The notes below the pieces were generated by a model that saw only the letters and a list, made by a program, of their open reading frames with translations, was not told where the DNA came from and ran no database searches. This document shows positions 39,722 through 49,111 of a DNA stretch of 64,000 nucleotides, in pieces. This stretch comes from Metallosphaera hakonensis JCM 8857 = DSM 7519. GTDB taxonomy: Archaea; Thermoproteota; Thermoprotei_A; Sulfolobales; Sulfolobaceae. The DNA lies in assembly GCF_003201675.2 (NCBI RefSeq), contig NZ_CP029287.2:1054001-1118000 (forward strand), in the 5' to 3' direction. Each line of letters opens with the position of its first letter. The first letter of the stretch is position 1. The position numbers and the translations under genes were made by a program.

Positions 39722-40282
39722 CTATTGTGTTCTTTCACAAGAGATTTCTATTTCTTTTTCTCTATTTTTCTCAAATATCTGGTCACTAGGTATCTTGAAG
39801 AAGGGAGCATTCCTAATTAGGTTCCTTCTCATGGAAGCCATCACCTCCCTCCACGCCTCCCTGGGGTTGAGCTTATTGATCTGAACTCCTGATTCCTTCG
39901 CCACTAACTTTAGGTAATTTATACACAAGGATCTCACGGAGCAGGTTCTACACGAGTAATCATCCCTCTCCATGTCCATAACTAAAAGCTCTTTGTCGTT
40001 AGTTACATACATTAATTTTTCTTTTAATTCCACTTTATCTCCTTTCATATCGTAGGAGATCACGGCCTTGAAAGCTATACCGTTATCAGACATCAAACCC
40101 ATTTCTCGCATTTTATCTAAAATAAAGTAAAAATAGCTCTTGCTCATGTCGACTCTCTGATGGGTTGAGAGTACCTTTAGGAATCTATCATTACCTATTT
40201 TTTCAAATTTTTCTTTATGTAATAAAACAACGTTCCTTTCTATAATTGGCCTGTCAATTTTAGAAATATTTAAGTAACACAT
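39722..40282 (-). CDS. Cys-motif protein with HTH-like N-terminus, paralogue 1
   Basis: A 186-residue protein of a family I do not recognise. Cys2 follows the start Met, and a C-x2-C-x5-C cluster lies at 111-120 (CRTCSVRSLC). The same four-Cys layout recurs in the paralogue at 50394. Residues 45-65 (MSKSYFYFILDKMREMGLM) resemble the recognition helix and wing of a winged-helix domain. Four conserved cysteines could hold a [4Fe-4S] cluster or zinc. A redox- or metal-sensing regulator is my inference. It starts right behind the proton ATPase gene in the same direction. Confidence 0.6.
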   Translation of the reverse strand: MCYLNISKIDRPIIERNVVLLHKEKFEKIGNDRFLKVLSTHQRVDMSKSYFYFILDKMREMGLMSDNGIAFKAVISYDMKGDKVELKEKLMYVTNDKELLVMDMERDDYSCRTCSVRSLCINYLKLVAKESGVQINKLNPREAWREVMASMRRNLIRNAPFFKIPSDQIFEKNREKEIEISCERTQ

Positions 40283-40552
40283 AATCTCAATGTATCAATC
40301 TCGAACCTAGGAAAAAAACCTTTCATTTGTAAAAGTAAAAGAACATTAAAAAACGTGATTAACTAAGTTAAGTTTCCAACGATCTCCCTGCCCTGTTAGA
40401 CATAATTGCCCATGTAGGTGCTACCGGCTATGAATGTGTTTTCACGAAAAGACGTCTCTTACACATCTATACAGGGAACCTCCATGAAGTGGAACATCGT
40501 CCCTAAGGTCTGGATAGTTCACATTTTGAAACTTGAGGTCCTCTAACGGAAA
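40283..40552. other. Intergenic region with repeat R-A copy
   Basis: R-A copy 3 (minus orientation) occupies about 40415-40483. No gene was seen. Confidence 0.45.
40415..40483 (-). repeat. Dispersed repeat family R-A, copy 3
   Basis: Read on minus it gives GAGGTTCCCTGTATAGATG, GTAAGAGACG and CGTGAAAACACATTCATAGCC, matching the copies at 73, 17014 and 44856. Confidence 0.55.
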
Positions 40553-41737
40553 TTAGTCACTCGACTTAATCTTCTCTCCTATTACATCAGCGATTTCCAT
40601 CAATCTATCTGGTCCTATGCTATCTTCTGATTTAGGAGGTTCCTCCAATATTCCCACCAATCCTGCCCTAGGAATTCCGAAGTCTCTTATCCTCTCTATG
40701 GCCCTTCTGGTCTCGCTTTCTGTAAACTTATTCTTAAGCTCGTATGCAATGAACGGTTTTCCTTTCCTTGATAGGACTATGTCAATATCCCCTTGTGGAG
40801 TATAGGCTAACTCAGCGTCATAATATTCGGCCAACATTTCTCCGATGGCAAACTGAATCTCCTTGGAGATGGGGTAAGTTAAATCTACGGATTTCACTCC
40901 TTCTGAAATCCTATATTTAGCCTCGGCATAGAAAGTCACACTCATTATTGGAGAATCTAGGTCGTAATACCACTCGCTACCCTTTCCTCCTTTGTAGACT
41001 TTGATTTTCTTTATGAGACCCATTTTAAACAGGGTTGTTAAGTAAGAGGATACCTTAGAAGGGTTAATATCCATTCTGGACTGGAGTTTTGCAGAAATCA
41101 TTGTGGAGTTCCACATTCCCTCTGATACCTCCAATAATATCGCCTCATATATTTGCGTCAATTTCCTCTCCTCTTCCTGAAATACTTCCCCTACTAATCC
41201 TTTAGTAATATAATAAAAGGACTGAGGATTTCTTTTTACATAATCCCAATCATTTGCATGTTCTGTAATCCAAGGGTCTCTGAAAAGTAGGGCCTTGTAT
41301 GGGTCCCTGACACTAAGAAGAGCATCACTAAACTTGATTATTCCCATCCTATAAGGCACTACTAAACCTAAGAAGGGGCTATTGCTCTCAATGACCTTAT
41401 TAATTACTCCTAAGGAACTCGCTAACAGGATCAGGGTACCCCTAGGATAAGCAGTGGATAGTAAATCTAGGTACTTTTCAGGTAATCTCTGAAATTCGTC
41501 AAGTATGACAGTTCTTCCATTTTTGAGTGACGATATGATTCTACTGACTCCTTCATGGAGTGGCAATTCCTTATCCTCGTAAATTATGGATAGAGTTCTA
41601 GAAATTAAATAATATTCATCGAAATTAAGGCATTTCCTCGCAAGGTAAGTCTTTCCTACTTTTCTCCTACCGTAAATTAACCTCCAACCTTTTAAACTTC
41701 TTATTTCATCGCACTCTCTTCTTCTAATCTCAAGCAT
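40553..41737 (-). CDS. Archaeal AAA ATPase with C-terminal DUF234-like region
   Basis: A 394-residue ATPase of the archaeal ATPase_2 type common in Sulfolobales. Walker A is RRKVGKTYLA near residue 24, Walker B is TVILDEFQRL near 75, and a winged-helix region near 230-250 (SKVSSYLTTLFKMGLIKKI) follows. The last 100 residues contain an Asp/Glu-rich PD-(D/E)xK-like segment (DIDIVLSRKGKPFIAYELK near 321), as in DUF234 domains with nuclease-like fold. Its role is unknown; members are often linked to mobile or stress genes. It stands alone on minus. Confidence 0.75.
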   Translation of the reverse strand: MLEIRRRECDEIRSLKGWRLIYGRRKVGKTYLARKCLNFDEYYLISRTLSIIYEDKELPLHEGVSRIISSLKNGRTVILDEFQRLPEKYLDLLSTAYPRGTLILLASSLGVINKVIESNSPFLGLVVPYRMGIIKFSDALLSVRDPYKALLFRDPWITEHANDWDYVKRNPQSFYYITKGLVGEVFQEEERKLTQIYEAILLEVSEGMWNSTMISAKLQSRMDINPSKVSSYLTTLFKMGLIKKIKVYKGGKGSEWYYDLDSPIMSVTFYAEAKYRISEGVKSVDLTYPISKEIQFAIGEMLAEYYDAELAYTPQGDIDIVLSRKGKPFIAYELKNKFTESETRRAIERIRDFGIPRAGLVGILEEPPKSEDSIGPDRLMEIADVIGEKIKSSD

Positions 41738-41922
41738 ATATTCCCTAATATATATTCACGAATATAAAAATGTAGGTTTCTTGCAATCTCTTGATGCCTT
41801 AGACCAATTTACTGATTCCTCTTGGACAAATAAGAAGGAAAATAAAAGGTATTGTTCACGAGTCCTTTTAATAACTAAGGCATTCCCTTAGCGAACATCC
41901 TGAACCTCGTTAAACAGGTTGC

Positions 41923-42798
41923 TTAACTATTACTGGACTCCATCTTAGCAAGCCACTCCCACATTTCGTCCACTTCCTGTTGAATAGTTCCCTTTTCCTC
42001 TTCCGTAAGTTCACTGAACCTTCCCTGTAATTTTAAGTACTCTGTAACGGGCTTCCTTTTCTTTTTATCTAGAAGGGTTTTGCTAATACTAGTTAGTCTA
42101 AACTTACCTTTTTCAACTTCGTATAGAGGCCATATTCCTGTTTCTACGGCTACTTTAGCTATTTCCACGGTTAGACTGGAGTCATACCTCCACCCTGGAG
42201 GACAGGGAGAGAGAAGGTGAATGTAGCGAAAACCTAAAATGTCCTTTGCTTTTCTCACTTTAGCCTGATAGTCGAAGACGTAAGCAATAGATGCAGTCGC
42301 TACATATGGTACACCATGCTCAGCTATGAGCTGTGGTAAAGGCTTTTTCCTTTCCTTCTTTCCAAGGGGTGTTGTGGTAGTCCATGCGCCAAAGGGTGTT
42401 AAACCTGACCTTTGGATACCAGTGTTCATATAGGCCTCGTTATCGTAACAGACGTACAATATATCCTCGTTTCTCTCTGCCGCTCCACTGAGCGACGCGA
42501 AACCGATGTCCCCTGTTCCTCCATCACCTGCCCAAACAACCACTGTAGCCTTCTCCCCCCTGGCGTTAAGAGCCGCCTTCAATCCAGACGCTATGGCAGG
42601 GGATGCCGCAAAGGCGCTATGAACTACTGGAACCTTAGACGGCATTCCCCTATTGTCCCCTAAAATTACCGTTGTACATGACGCAGGTACAACTAGAACT
42701 GTCTTCTCTCCTGTCACCTCAAGAAGGGCATCTAACTCCCTTGGAATAGGGCATCCTGGGCATGCCGCGTTTCCTCTCATAAACATCATAACAACCAC
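41923..42798 (-). CDS. porB: 2-oxoacid:ferredoxin oxidoreductase beta subunit
   Basis: A 291-residue TPP-binding beta subunit of pyruvate/2-oxoacid:ferredoxin oxidoreductase. The TPP motif is [12 protein letters not shown] near residue 107 to the DNEAYMNTG segment near 136. The cysteines in ACPGCPIP near residue 12 and Cys61 (VVPASCTT) provide most of the proximal [4Fe-4S] cluster. It is last in the operon porG-porD-porA-porB and overlaps porA by 13 bases. It oxidises pyruvate or another 2-oxoacid to the acyl-CoA with reduction of ferredoxin. Most Sulfolobales enzymes have two subunits; the four-subunit form here is notable. Confidence 0.88.
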   Translation of the reverse strand: MVVMMFMRGNAACPGCPIPRELDALLEVTGEKTVLVVPASCTTVILGDNRGMPSKVPVVHSAFAASPAIASGLKAALNARGEKATVVVWAGDGGTGDIGFASLSGAAERNEDILYVCYDNEAYMNTGIQRSGLTPFGAWTTTTPLGKKERKKPLPQLIAEHGVPYVATASIAYVFDYQAKVRKAKDILGFRYIHLLSPCPPGWRYDSSLTVEIAKVAVETGIWPLYEVEKGKFRLTSISKTLLDKKKRKPVTEYLKLQGRFSELTEEEKGTIQQEVDEMWEWLAKMESSNS

Positions 42799-43946
42799 CT
42801 CTCGTCCTCAAGGGCGTTCGAATACGCGTCGTCGAGAGCCTTTTCCATATGAAGAGGTCTAACATCTTTTCCACCCAATCCTCCGATCACGCTATGTATG
42901 GGAACGTCCAAGCCATAAGACGCCGATCTTACCTCGGAGGCAAGAACGCCTCCAGAACCGTAGGACACTGCTCTATCCATGACAATAACCTTCCTGACCT
43001 TCTTCACAATGTCCCTTACACGTTCCTTTGGGAAAGGCCTAAATGTCCTAATCTTCAGTAGTCCGGCCCTTATCCCCCTAGACCTAACTCTGTCCACCGC
43101 GACGCGAGCATCTCCTGTCCATGCCCCCATGGAAGCAAGCAGGTATTCAGTATCGTCGCATAGATAACACTCAATTGTTCCATACGTCCTTCCAGATATC
43201 GCCTGAAACTCCCTACTAATCTCGTCTATAATTCCCTTAGCTCTCTCCATGGCTCTCTGGGCCTGGTGCCTGTAGAATATGTAGTCCTCGGGCGTAGCAA
43301 CTGGACCTATTCCCACGGGATCAGTGAAGTCCACTAGGTTGAATTCCCGCGGTGGTATAAAGGAATCCACGATCTCATCTGGAAGAACTTCAACTCTTTC
43401 CATTGTGTGAGTCAGGATGAACCCATCGAAACCCATCATCACAGGGAGCAATACGTTCTGATTTTCGGATATCTTGAATGACTGAAGTGTGAGATCGTAG
43501 GCCTCCTGCACGTTTTCGGCCATCATCTGAATCCAAATGGCGTCCCTTTTACTCACGAAGTCCTGATGGTCATCTAATATGGACCACGGAGACGCTATGG
43601 CTCTAGTGGCTATAGCTGCCACCAAGGGAACCCTCTGACCTCCTGCCCAATTTATCATTTCGGTCATATAGAGAAGACCCTGAGAGGCGGTTGCAGTGAA
43701 AACCCTTGCCCCTGCCACAGCTGCACCGTATATTGAGGCCATGGCCGAATGCTCGCTCTCAACTCTAATCATTCTGGCCTTTAACTTCCCAGTCTCCACA
43801 TATTCAGATAACTTCTCTAACATGGTTGTTTGAGGAGTGATGGGATATACTGCGAGTACCTGCGGCTTGGCTTGCATCACTGCGTAAGCCACGGCGTGGT
43901 TTCCCACCATCGCCCTTACCATGTTCCGAGCAGAAATTTTTTGCAT
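42786..43946 (-). CDS. porA: 2-oxoacid:ferredoxin oxidoreductase alpha subunit
   Basis: A 386-residue alpha subunit. The N-terminal pyrimidine-binding domain starts with [20 protein letters not shown] and YPITPQTTM (the YPITP motif that contacts substrate). ESEHSAM near residue 64 and [10 protein letters not shown] near 86 are typical. The C-terminal domain has a Rossmann-like [20 protein letters not shown] segment near 282. It starts directly after porD with no gap. The substrate is likely pyruvate, by analogy with the gamma-delta-alpha-beta type. Confidence 0.9.
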   Translation of the reverse strand: MQKISARNMVRAMVGNHAVAYAVMQAKPQVLAVYPITPQTTMLEKLSEYVETGKLKARMIRVESEHSAMASIYGAAVAGARVFTATASQGLLYMTEMINWAGGQRVPLVAAIATRAIASPWSILDDHQDFVSKRDAIWIQMMAENVQEAYDLTLQSFKISENQNVLLPVMMGFDGFILTHTMERVEVLPDEIVDSFIPPREFNLVDFTDPVGIGPVATPEDYIFYRHQAQRAMERAKGIIDEISREFQAISGRTYGTIECYLCDDTEYLLASMGAWTGDARVAVDRVRSRGIRAGLLKIRTFRPFPKERVRDIVKKVRKVIVMDRAVSYGSGGVLASEVRSASYGLDVPIHSVIGGLGGKDVRPLHMEKALDDAYSNALEDERWLL

Positions 43947-44213
43947 TCACTTCACCTCTCTGACCATCTCAATCGCCGCAGTAGGGCATACCTGTGCACA
44001 TACGCCACAGCCCTTACAGTACTCATAGTCTACTCTAGGATACAGATTCTTCTCTAAATCTATGGTATTCTCGACGCAGTAGAAGTAACATAACCTGCAT
44101 CTGGTACATTTGTCATAGTGGATAACTGGCTTCAGTATTCTCCATGTCCCCGTAGAGCCCGCTGATCCTAAGGTAGGCCTGGCCAATGGGACGTCTAACG
44201 GCACCTTAATCAA
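43947..44213 (-). CDS. porD: 2-oxoacid:ferredoxin oxidoreductase delta subunit (2[4Fe-4S])
   Basis: An 88-residue ferredoxin-like subunit. Two clusters are marked by CTRCRLCYFYC (near residues 36-46) and CKGCGVCAQVCP (near 66-76). It relays electrons from the catalytic subunits to external ferredoxin. It overlaps porG by 8 bases. Confidence 0.92.
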   Translation of the reverse strand: MIKVPLDVPLARPTLGSAGSTGTWRILKPVIHYDKCTRCRLCYFYCVENTIDLEKNLYPRVDYEYCKGCGVCAQVCPTAAIEMVREVK

Positions 44214-44748
44214 GGGCTTTCACCTCCTTCCAACCCAAGTAGATCGCCTTGGCATTGAGCTCTCCTAACTTACCTGGAAAGGTTTCCTTGACCGATTCCT
44301 CAACAAGCTCTGGTTCCACGACCTTGGTAACCTGAACCAAAGCACCTAACATGGCGGTGTTTACAACGCTCCATCCAGCAACCACCAGACCCAAGGATCT
44401 GGCTATATCGGTTGCGTTTAAATAGAACGTATTTTTCCAGTATTTCTTAGGATTATCTGAATTTATTAGAAGAATTCCGTTATCCTTTATCCCCTCAAGC
44501 GGGTTCATCAACGAGATTAACGTTGTGTCAAATACGGTGACCACGTCGGGATTATAGACTCTCCTATGAAGCGAAATGGGTTCGTCCGAGATTCTAACCT
44601 CACTGCTTACCGGTGCTCCTCTCCTCTCTCCTCCAAAAAAGGGAATCGATTGAGCGTATTTCCCCTTAGCTATCACAGCCCTAGTGAGGAGCTCTCCAGC
44701 TGTTACTACTCCTTGACCGCCTCTACCCTTTAATGAGATCTCGATCAT
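44206..44748 (-). CDS. porG: 2-oxoacid:ferredoxin oxidoreductase gamma subunit
   Basis: A 180-residue gamma subunit. The N-terminus IEISLKGRGGQGVVTAGELL is the standard GRGGQG signature, and PFFGGERRGAPVSSEVRISD near residue 37 follows. It is the first gene of the operon; AT-rich DNA upstream (44748-44790, ATTAATATATCC) can supply the promoter. Confidence 0.9.
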   Translation of the reverse strand: MIEISLKGRGGQGVVTAGELLTRAVIAKGKYAQSIPFFGGERRGAPVSSEVRISDEPISLHRRVYNPDVVTVFDTTLISLMNPLEGIKDNGILLINSDNPKKYWKNTFYLNATDIARSLGLVVAGWSVVNTAMLGALVQVTKVVEPELVEESVKETFPGKLGELNAKAIYLGWKEVKALD

Positions 44749-44855
44749 AAATTAATATATCCAAACTTGAAAATAAGGGAGTGACTTCTCAAAACCTCGT
44801 CCAATATTGTTAACATGGTTAATACCAAGTTCGACCGTTCACCTCCCCGCAGTTA

Positions 44856-44920
44856 AGGTTTCCGTGTATAGATGTGTAGGAAACGCTGTTTTCAGGTGAA
44901 ATACATAACTACGACCCTAG
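44856..44920 (+). repeat. Dispersed repeat family R-A, copy 4
   Basis: GTGTATAGATGTGTAGGAAA, CGCTGTTTTCAGGTGAAATA and ACATAACTA match the other R-A copies. It lies between the por operon and the radical-SAM operon. Confidence 0.6.
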
Positions 44921-44933
44921 AGTCCTTCATCGG

Positions 44934-46061
44934 TTAGGTCTCGGTGGAAGGGATCAAATTGTTTCCCTTGTTTCTATCGTCAATTTCAGCTATCCAGTCT
45001 AAATAACAAGATGGATCCTTCTCCCATAGATCACCAGTTACCGCCAGAGCTCTTCCCCTTAACCCTCCATTACACACATCGAAGAACTTACACGAAGAAC
45101 ATTTTACCAAGGTCCTCCTTTTCCTCAGCTTTTCAACCATGGGATGAGGTTGATCCCATATATCCCTCAACTTCTCTACCCTTCCCAGGGGAACCGGGGT
45201 GAACTGGTCAGGGTAAACCACGCCGTCTGGGGTAACATCCGCTATCCTTTCTCCAGATTTGTTTCCTCCGTTTTTCCTTAACAGTTCCAGGATCCCTGGA
45301 TTTCTTGTCAAACTGTAGACCAATACACCATCTACCGGGTTATCCGCAGTTAGAACCTCCCACTCGCCTCTCTTTGCATACTCAATTATCTTGGTTACCA
45401 GACCCACCCTCATTGAATTGTCTATATCCAGCTTTCGATCTGCCCTTCCAGCGTATGCCAGATGGTAGAAGCAGACTCTATTGATTCCTTCTTTCATCAT
45501 TAGATCAAACACGAAATCCACATACTTGTAGTTCTCCCTTGTCAGTGTGAATCTTAATCCAGTCTTTATACCCATCTCCCTTGATGTTCTTATTCCCTTT
45601 ATGGCCTTTGAGAAAGCACCCTCTACCCCTCTGAACCTATCGTGTACAGGTTCGGGGCCATCAATACTCACTCCTACGTAATCCACATATCTCCTAAGCT
45701 CCTCTAGCCTCTCTCTCGTTAACATGGTACCATTTGTTGATAACTCGACTCTTATCCCTCTCTCCCACGCCTCCTTAGCGATAAGATGAACGTCTCTCCT
45801 AGCCAGAGGTTCCCCGCCGGAGAGCAGAATATGCTTGACTCCCATATCCGAAGCTTGTTTCACCGCATTCAGCCACGTACTAAGTGGGAGATCTTGAAAT
45901 AGCTGAGTGCCAGATCCTGAGTAGCAATGAACACATCTCAGGTTGCAGTTCCTCGTCACATTGAAGACAAGAACTGAGGGATATCTGTCCTTTAGACCCG
46001 AATATCTTACCCTATCACCTTCCTCGGCTCTCTTTGAAATAAGTCTAGAGACACTTATCAT
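44934..46061 (-). CDS. Radical SAM/SPASM enzyme, second in operon
   Basis: A 375-residue radical SAM protein. C39-x3-C43-x2-C46 (CNLRCVHCYS) binds the catalytic [4Fe-4S]. GGEPLARRDVH near 86 is the SAM motif, and SIDGPEPVHDRFRGVEG near 133 is typical of PqqE/NirJ-type enzymes. The C-terminal SPASM region has CSSCKFFDVCNGG, for auxiliary clusters. I chose ATG 46061, which overlaps the upstream radical-SAM stop as ATGA; an in-frame upstream start 36 bases earlier also exists. Peptide or tetrapyrrole side-chain modification is the usual job of this class. The exact substrate is unknown. Confidence 0.85.
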   Translation of the reverse strand: MISVSRLISKRAEEGDRVRYSGLKDRYPSVLVFNVTRNCNLRCVHCYSGSGTQLFQDLPLSTWLNAVKQASDMGVKHILLSGGEPLARRDVHLIAKEAWERGIRVELSTNGTMLTRERLEELRRYVDYVGVSIDGPEPVHDRFRGVEGAFSKAIKGIRTSREMGIKTGLRFTLTRENYKYVDFVFDLMMKEGINRVCFYHLAYAGRADRKLDIDNSMRVGLVTKIIEYAKRGEWEVLTADNPVDGVLVYSLTRNPGILELLRKNGGNKSGERIADVTPDGVVYPDQFTPVPLGRVEKLRDIWDQPHPMVEKLRKRRTLVKCSSCKFFDVCNGGLRGRALAVTGDLWEKDPSCYLDWIAEIDDRNKGNNLIPSTET

Positions 46062-47101
46062 ACTCTCACCCTTAACGCCCTTGGAACGTATAGGCAAAAC
46101 GGATCTTCGTCCATTAAGCCCTCAGTTAAACTGAACGCCCTTGCTCTACATCCTCCACAAACTGACCTATACTCACAGACTCCGCATTTTCCTCTAAGTT
46201 TCGATGGATCTCTCAATAATTTGAAAACCGGTGACTCATCATAAATCTGACTGAACTTCCTAAATCTGATGTTTCCCGCAGGCGTTGGAAGGAAACCGCA
46301 GGGATAAACGGTACCGTCATACGCTATAAAGGCGTAACCGTTGCCGGCCATGCATCCTCTAGCTCCACTTACACTTCTCCTCCCGTAGTTTTTATCAGGG
46401 GGTAGGGGCCTTGTAATTCCCATTTCATTCATTACTCTCACCAAGTAAGGGGCGCAGGTCATCCTTACGTTTAAGCCCTCCACCCTCCACTTGGCTATGG
46501 TTCTCATGACCTGTTCAGCTTCGGCTGGAGAGACCATCATGTCTCTCGTTGCCCTCCCTGTGGGAATTAGCATGAAGACGTCCCAAAACACCGGCCTTAA
46601 TTTTTCAATTGTTTCTCTAAGTTCCTGTAGTCTATCCACATTGTATTTGCTTATGGTGGAATTTATCTGAACTGGAAGACCGGCGCTTTGAAGAGACTTT
46701 ACTGCCTCGATGGCCATTTTGAAAGCCCCTTGAACTCCTCTAAACTGATCGTGAATCTCCTCCGGTCCATCGATACTTATGGAAACCATGTTAACTCCAG
46801 TGTCCCTGATCTTTTTGGCGACCTCGGGATTTATTCTGCTCCCGCTAGGTGAGAGGGCAGTTGTAATCCTCCTGGAGGAGTACTCCAGGATCTCGAAGAT
46901 ATCGTCCCTCTTCAATGCGTCCCCTCCGCTGATTACAAAGAGTTTAACACCTGAGGACGATAGGTCGTCCACCAGTCTCTTGATTTCCTCGATAGTTAAC
47001 TCCCCCGGTAACCTATTGGGTATGGCCTTAGCTCTGCAATGCCTACAAGCCAAATCGCAAGCCTTTGTGCTCTCCAGGACTACGACATATGGAGCTACCA
47101 T
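46058..47101 (-). CDS. Radical SAM/SPASM enzyme, first of the tandem pair
   Basis: A 347-residue radical SAM enzyme. C15-x3-C19-x2-C22 (CDLACRHCRAKA) is near the start, ISGGDALKRDD near 57 replaces the usual GGEP, and SIDGPEEIHDQFRGVQG is near 107. SPASM-type cysteines are CGFLP near 268 and CGVCEYRSVCGGC near 308. It is coupled to the genes on both sides by overlaps of 7 and 4 bases, so the operon is U32-like, MBL, radical SAM, radical SAM. The type resembles heme-d1/PqqE-type or TIGR04053-like enzymes. Confidence 0.85.
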   Translation of the reverse strand: MVAPYVVVLESTKACDLACRHCRAKAIPNRLPGELTIEEIKRLVDDLSSSGVKLFVISGGDALKRDDIFEILEYSSRRITTALSPSGSRINPEVAKKIRDTGVNMVSISIDGPEEIHDQFRGVQGAFKMAIEAVKSLQSAGLPVQINSTISKYNVDRLQELRETIEKLRPVFWDVFMLIPTGRATRDMMVSPAEAEQVMRTIAKWRVEGLNVRMTCAPYLVRVMNEMGITRPLPPDKNYGRRSVSGARGCMAGNGYAFIAYDGTVYPCGFLPTPAGNIRFRKFSQIYDESPVFKLLRDPSKLRGKCGVCEYRSVCGGCRARAFSLTEGLMDEDPFCLYVPRALRVRV

Positions 47102-47796
47102 TTGTTCACCACCTCGCCATGATAAGGGATCAAAAAGGAGAAGGGAAGAGAAACTAAACTATGAAAAGAGGCTATTGCGGACTCGTAGTTCCAGGAAAAG
47201 AACCTCAATGGAGGTGTTAACGAACCGTTTACCCCTCTTACAGCGTCCCCTGTTACGAGGTAGTTTCCATCAAACAAAGCAATATGACCCTTTGTATGCC
47301 CTGGAACATGAATAACCTTAAACCCTGAGAGTGTCTCCCCTCCATTTAAGGGGACGTCAACGATAACTGGTTGATATTTTAGACCGTTGATCCTCTCAAT
47401 CGTTTCTTTGAACTCCTTCCCTGAAACCTTCAGCTCTTCCTTCGCTTCACTAAAGGATATCTCATAGTTTGGAGGGTTAATTAAACTTGGAATTTCCTCC
47501 CTGTGGGCATATATCTTGGCACCGCTCAGCCTCTTGATTTCTGAAGCATTTCCGGCATGATCGTGATGCCAATGCGTCACAACTATGTCGGATATGTCCT
47601 CTAACTTGTATCCCCATGCGTTTAAAAAGGCCTCTATTTTATCCAGTGATCCTGGAAGACCTGTGTCAATCATCATTAAACCTCCTAACGGTCCCCTCTC
47701 CACTACTACGATATTGTGATTCAGAGTGCTCCCAAAGAAATCCGGCTCCAGAAGCTCCATGACCCTGATTCGTCCTATCCTAACCATTTCCACCAA
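47095..47796 (-). CDS. Metallo-beta-lactamase-fold hydrolase
   Basis: A 233-residue MBL-fold protein. [10 protein letters not shown] at 74-83 is the H-x-H-x-D-H metal motif; a later His lies in [12 protein letters not shown] near 168, Asp in VTGDAV near 186, and the last His in IPYHGEV near 226. It overlaps both operon neighbours, by 17 and 7 bases. PqqB of PQQ synthesis is also MBL-fold and works with a SPASM radical SAM enzyme; this parallel is the main hint to a role in cofactor maturation. A general glyoxalase-II-like hydrolase is the alternative. Confidence 0.8.
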   Translation of the reverse strand: MVEMVRIGRIRVMELLEPDFFGSTLNHNIVVVERGPLGGLMMIDTGLPGSLDKIEAFLNAWGYKLEDISDIVVTHWHHDHAGNASEIKRLSGAKIYAHREEIPSLINPPNYEISFSEAKEELKVSGKEFKETIERINGLKYQPVIVDVPLNGGETLSGFKVIHVPGHTKGHIALFDGNYLVTGDAVRGVNGSLTPPLRFFSWNYESAIASFHSLVSLPFSFLIPYHGEVVNKW

Positions 47797-48904
47797 ACCT
47801 CGTGATTAGGTCAAAGGGAACCTGTATTTTCTTGAGTTCTAGGCTTGCAAATTCCTTGTTGCCGACTCTTATTACCTCCCTAGCTACGGCAGGGCAATAG
47901 GCGCATTCCGAGCAACTCCTTCCCTCGCAATCGTTATATTTAAAGAAATTAAGCCAGTTTGGAGGGAACTTCGTGTTATCCACATAAACTTCTCTTAGAA
48001 TTTCGTAGTCCCTTGGCCCGTTCACTTTCTCCATTACCTTGGGCACTGCCCTTCCCTGAGGGTAACTTACAATGTCCAGTAGGTTGCCCTCATATCTCCT
48101 CTCAGAGTAGGCCTTTACTGCCCTAACTATCCACTCTGTCCTCTTGTTCCTGCCCGCGATCTTAAACCTATCAAATCCCAAACCCTCATACACGGGAAGA
48201 TCTTCTGGCCTGATCCACCTCATTCTAATGATATTAGAGAGATCGTTCCTAACGTCTGTAGCACAGAACAGAATGGGATATTCGAACCATGCGTTGATTC
48301 CTCCCTCTACTGAGCTCTGAGATGATACTATATCGTGAGTCCTCCTGTAAACGCAGCCCCACAAACAGGAATTATTGGTAATAAGTTCAAAGTCCGCCCT
48401 CCTCATCAATTTCTGAAGCGACCGCAACAACCTGAAGTTCCTATTGTCATCCTCGTGGAGAATTATAGTATCTGCTCCTAAATCTACAAAGTTCTCCACT
48501 TCCCTTATGTTATATACTCTTGCATATGAAGAAATTGAGACCTCTAAATCGGGGTGTTGTGCCTTAATCAGTTTCACCAGATAAGGTAAGGCAACAATGA
48601 AACCGTCTACTCCCTGGTCTACTAATTTCTCCACTTCCTCAGATAATCTCTTCACAAACTTCTCAGAGTATTCTCCACCGTTCAAGGTTGCAGTATTCAT
48701 AGTGTATAGGAACTTGATTTTTCTGGCGTGCGCCGCATCCAGATGAACCTTAAATCTCTCATCGTCTACGTTGGGTAGAACGAACGATGCCCTCCCATGA
48801 CCGGTTAAGGTCTTAGTATGACTTCCGAAGACGTGGGTTACAGGATATTCCTTGATTTTATCTATTAACTCATCGTCGAAATTTGTTCCAACAACAAGCC
48901 TCAT
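47780..48904 (-). CDS. Peptidase-U32-like iron-sulfur protein
   Basis: A 374-residue protein of the U32/UbiU-UbiV-like fold ([20 protein letters not shown] and [14 protein letters not shown] near residues 120-150). Cysteines in [11 protein letters not shown] near 177 and [12 protein letters not shown] near 328 can bind a [4Fe-4S] cluster, as in UbiV. Such proteins help oxygen-independent hydroxylation in quinone synthesis or tRNA/rRNA modification (family knowledge). It is the first gene of the operon, with a TATA-like TTTAAAT on minus about 25-31 bases upstream, so it is probably leaderless. Confidence 0.75.
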   Translation of the reverse strand: MRLVVGTNFDDELIDKIKEYPVTHVFGSHTKTLTGHGRASFVLPNVDDERFKVHLDAAHARKIKFLYTMNTATLNGGEYSEKFVKRLSEEVEKLVDQGVDGFIVALPYLVKLIKAQHPDLEVSISSYARVYNIREVENFVDLGADTIILHEDDNRNFRLLRSLQKLMRRADFELITNNSCLWGCVYRRTHDIVSSQSSVEGGINAWFEYPILFCATDVRNDLSNIIRMRWIRPEDLPVYEGLGFDRFKIAGRNKRTEWIVRAVKAYSERRYEGNLLDIVSYPQGRAVPKVMEKVNGPRDYEILREVYVDNTKFPPNWLNFFKYNDCEGRSCSECAYCPAVAREVIRVGNKEFASLELKKIQVPFDLITRFGGNG

Positions 48905-48928
48905 GAAATTTAGATCATTTTTATTGTA

Positions 48929-48935
48929 TTTAAAC
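48929..48935 (-). promoter_or_regulatory. Promoter of the U32-MBL-radical-SAM operon
   Basis: On minus, GTTTAAATAC lies about 25-31 bases before the ATG at 48904, a standard leaderless arrangement. Confidence 0.5.
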
Positions 48936-49021
48936 TTGTTATACGATTAACTGCCTTTAACGTGTGTTATAATGGAATCATTGTAAGAAGAGAAATAGAG
49001 GAATAGGGCATCATTCCCACA

Positions 49022-49099
49022 ATGCAGGAACAAAAAAAGGTAATCAGAATCCAGAGAAGGACCGGGAGATGCGGTTACTCCCCTAGCTGGGGGGAGTGA
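49022..49099 (+). CDS. Candidate precursor peptide (25 codons) for the radical SAM enzyme
   Basis: A 25-residue ORF, not previously assigned to my knowledge. It starts at ATG 49022, shortly after an in-frame TAG at 49004, and ends at TGA 49097-49099. The N-terminal half is basic and polar (MQEQKKVIRIQRR), and the tail contains TGRCGYSPSWGE with one Cys, Tyr and Trp. The stop codon sits in the Shine-Dalgarno region of the radical-SAM gene, which starts 13 bases later. Because Sulfolobales reserve strong Shine-Dalgarno sites mostly for internal genes, this supports a translated first cistron. Shape and position fit a RiPP or PQQ-type precursor. Expression and conservation are unproven. Confidence 0.55.
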   Translation: MQEQKKVIRIQRRTGRCGYSPSWGE

Positions 49100-49105
49100 G
49101 GTGAT
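49098..49105 (+). promoter_or_regulatory. Strong Shine-Dalgarno site before the radical-SAM gene
   Basis: GAGGTGAT is a full complement of the anti-Shine-Dalgarno 3' end of archaeal 16S rRNA (AUCACCUC), with 6 bases to ATG 49112. It indicates an internal cistron and decides the start of the radical-SAM gene. Confidence 0.75.
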
Positions 49106-49111
49106 CTCCCA

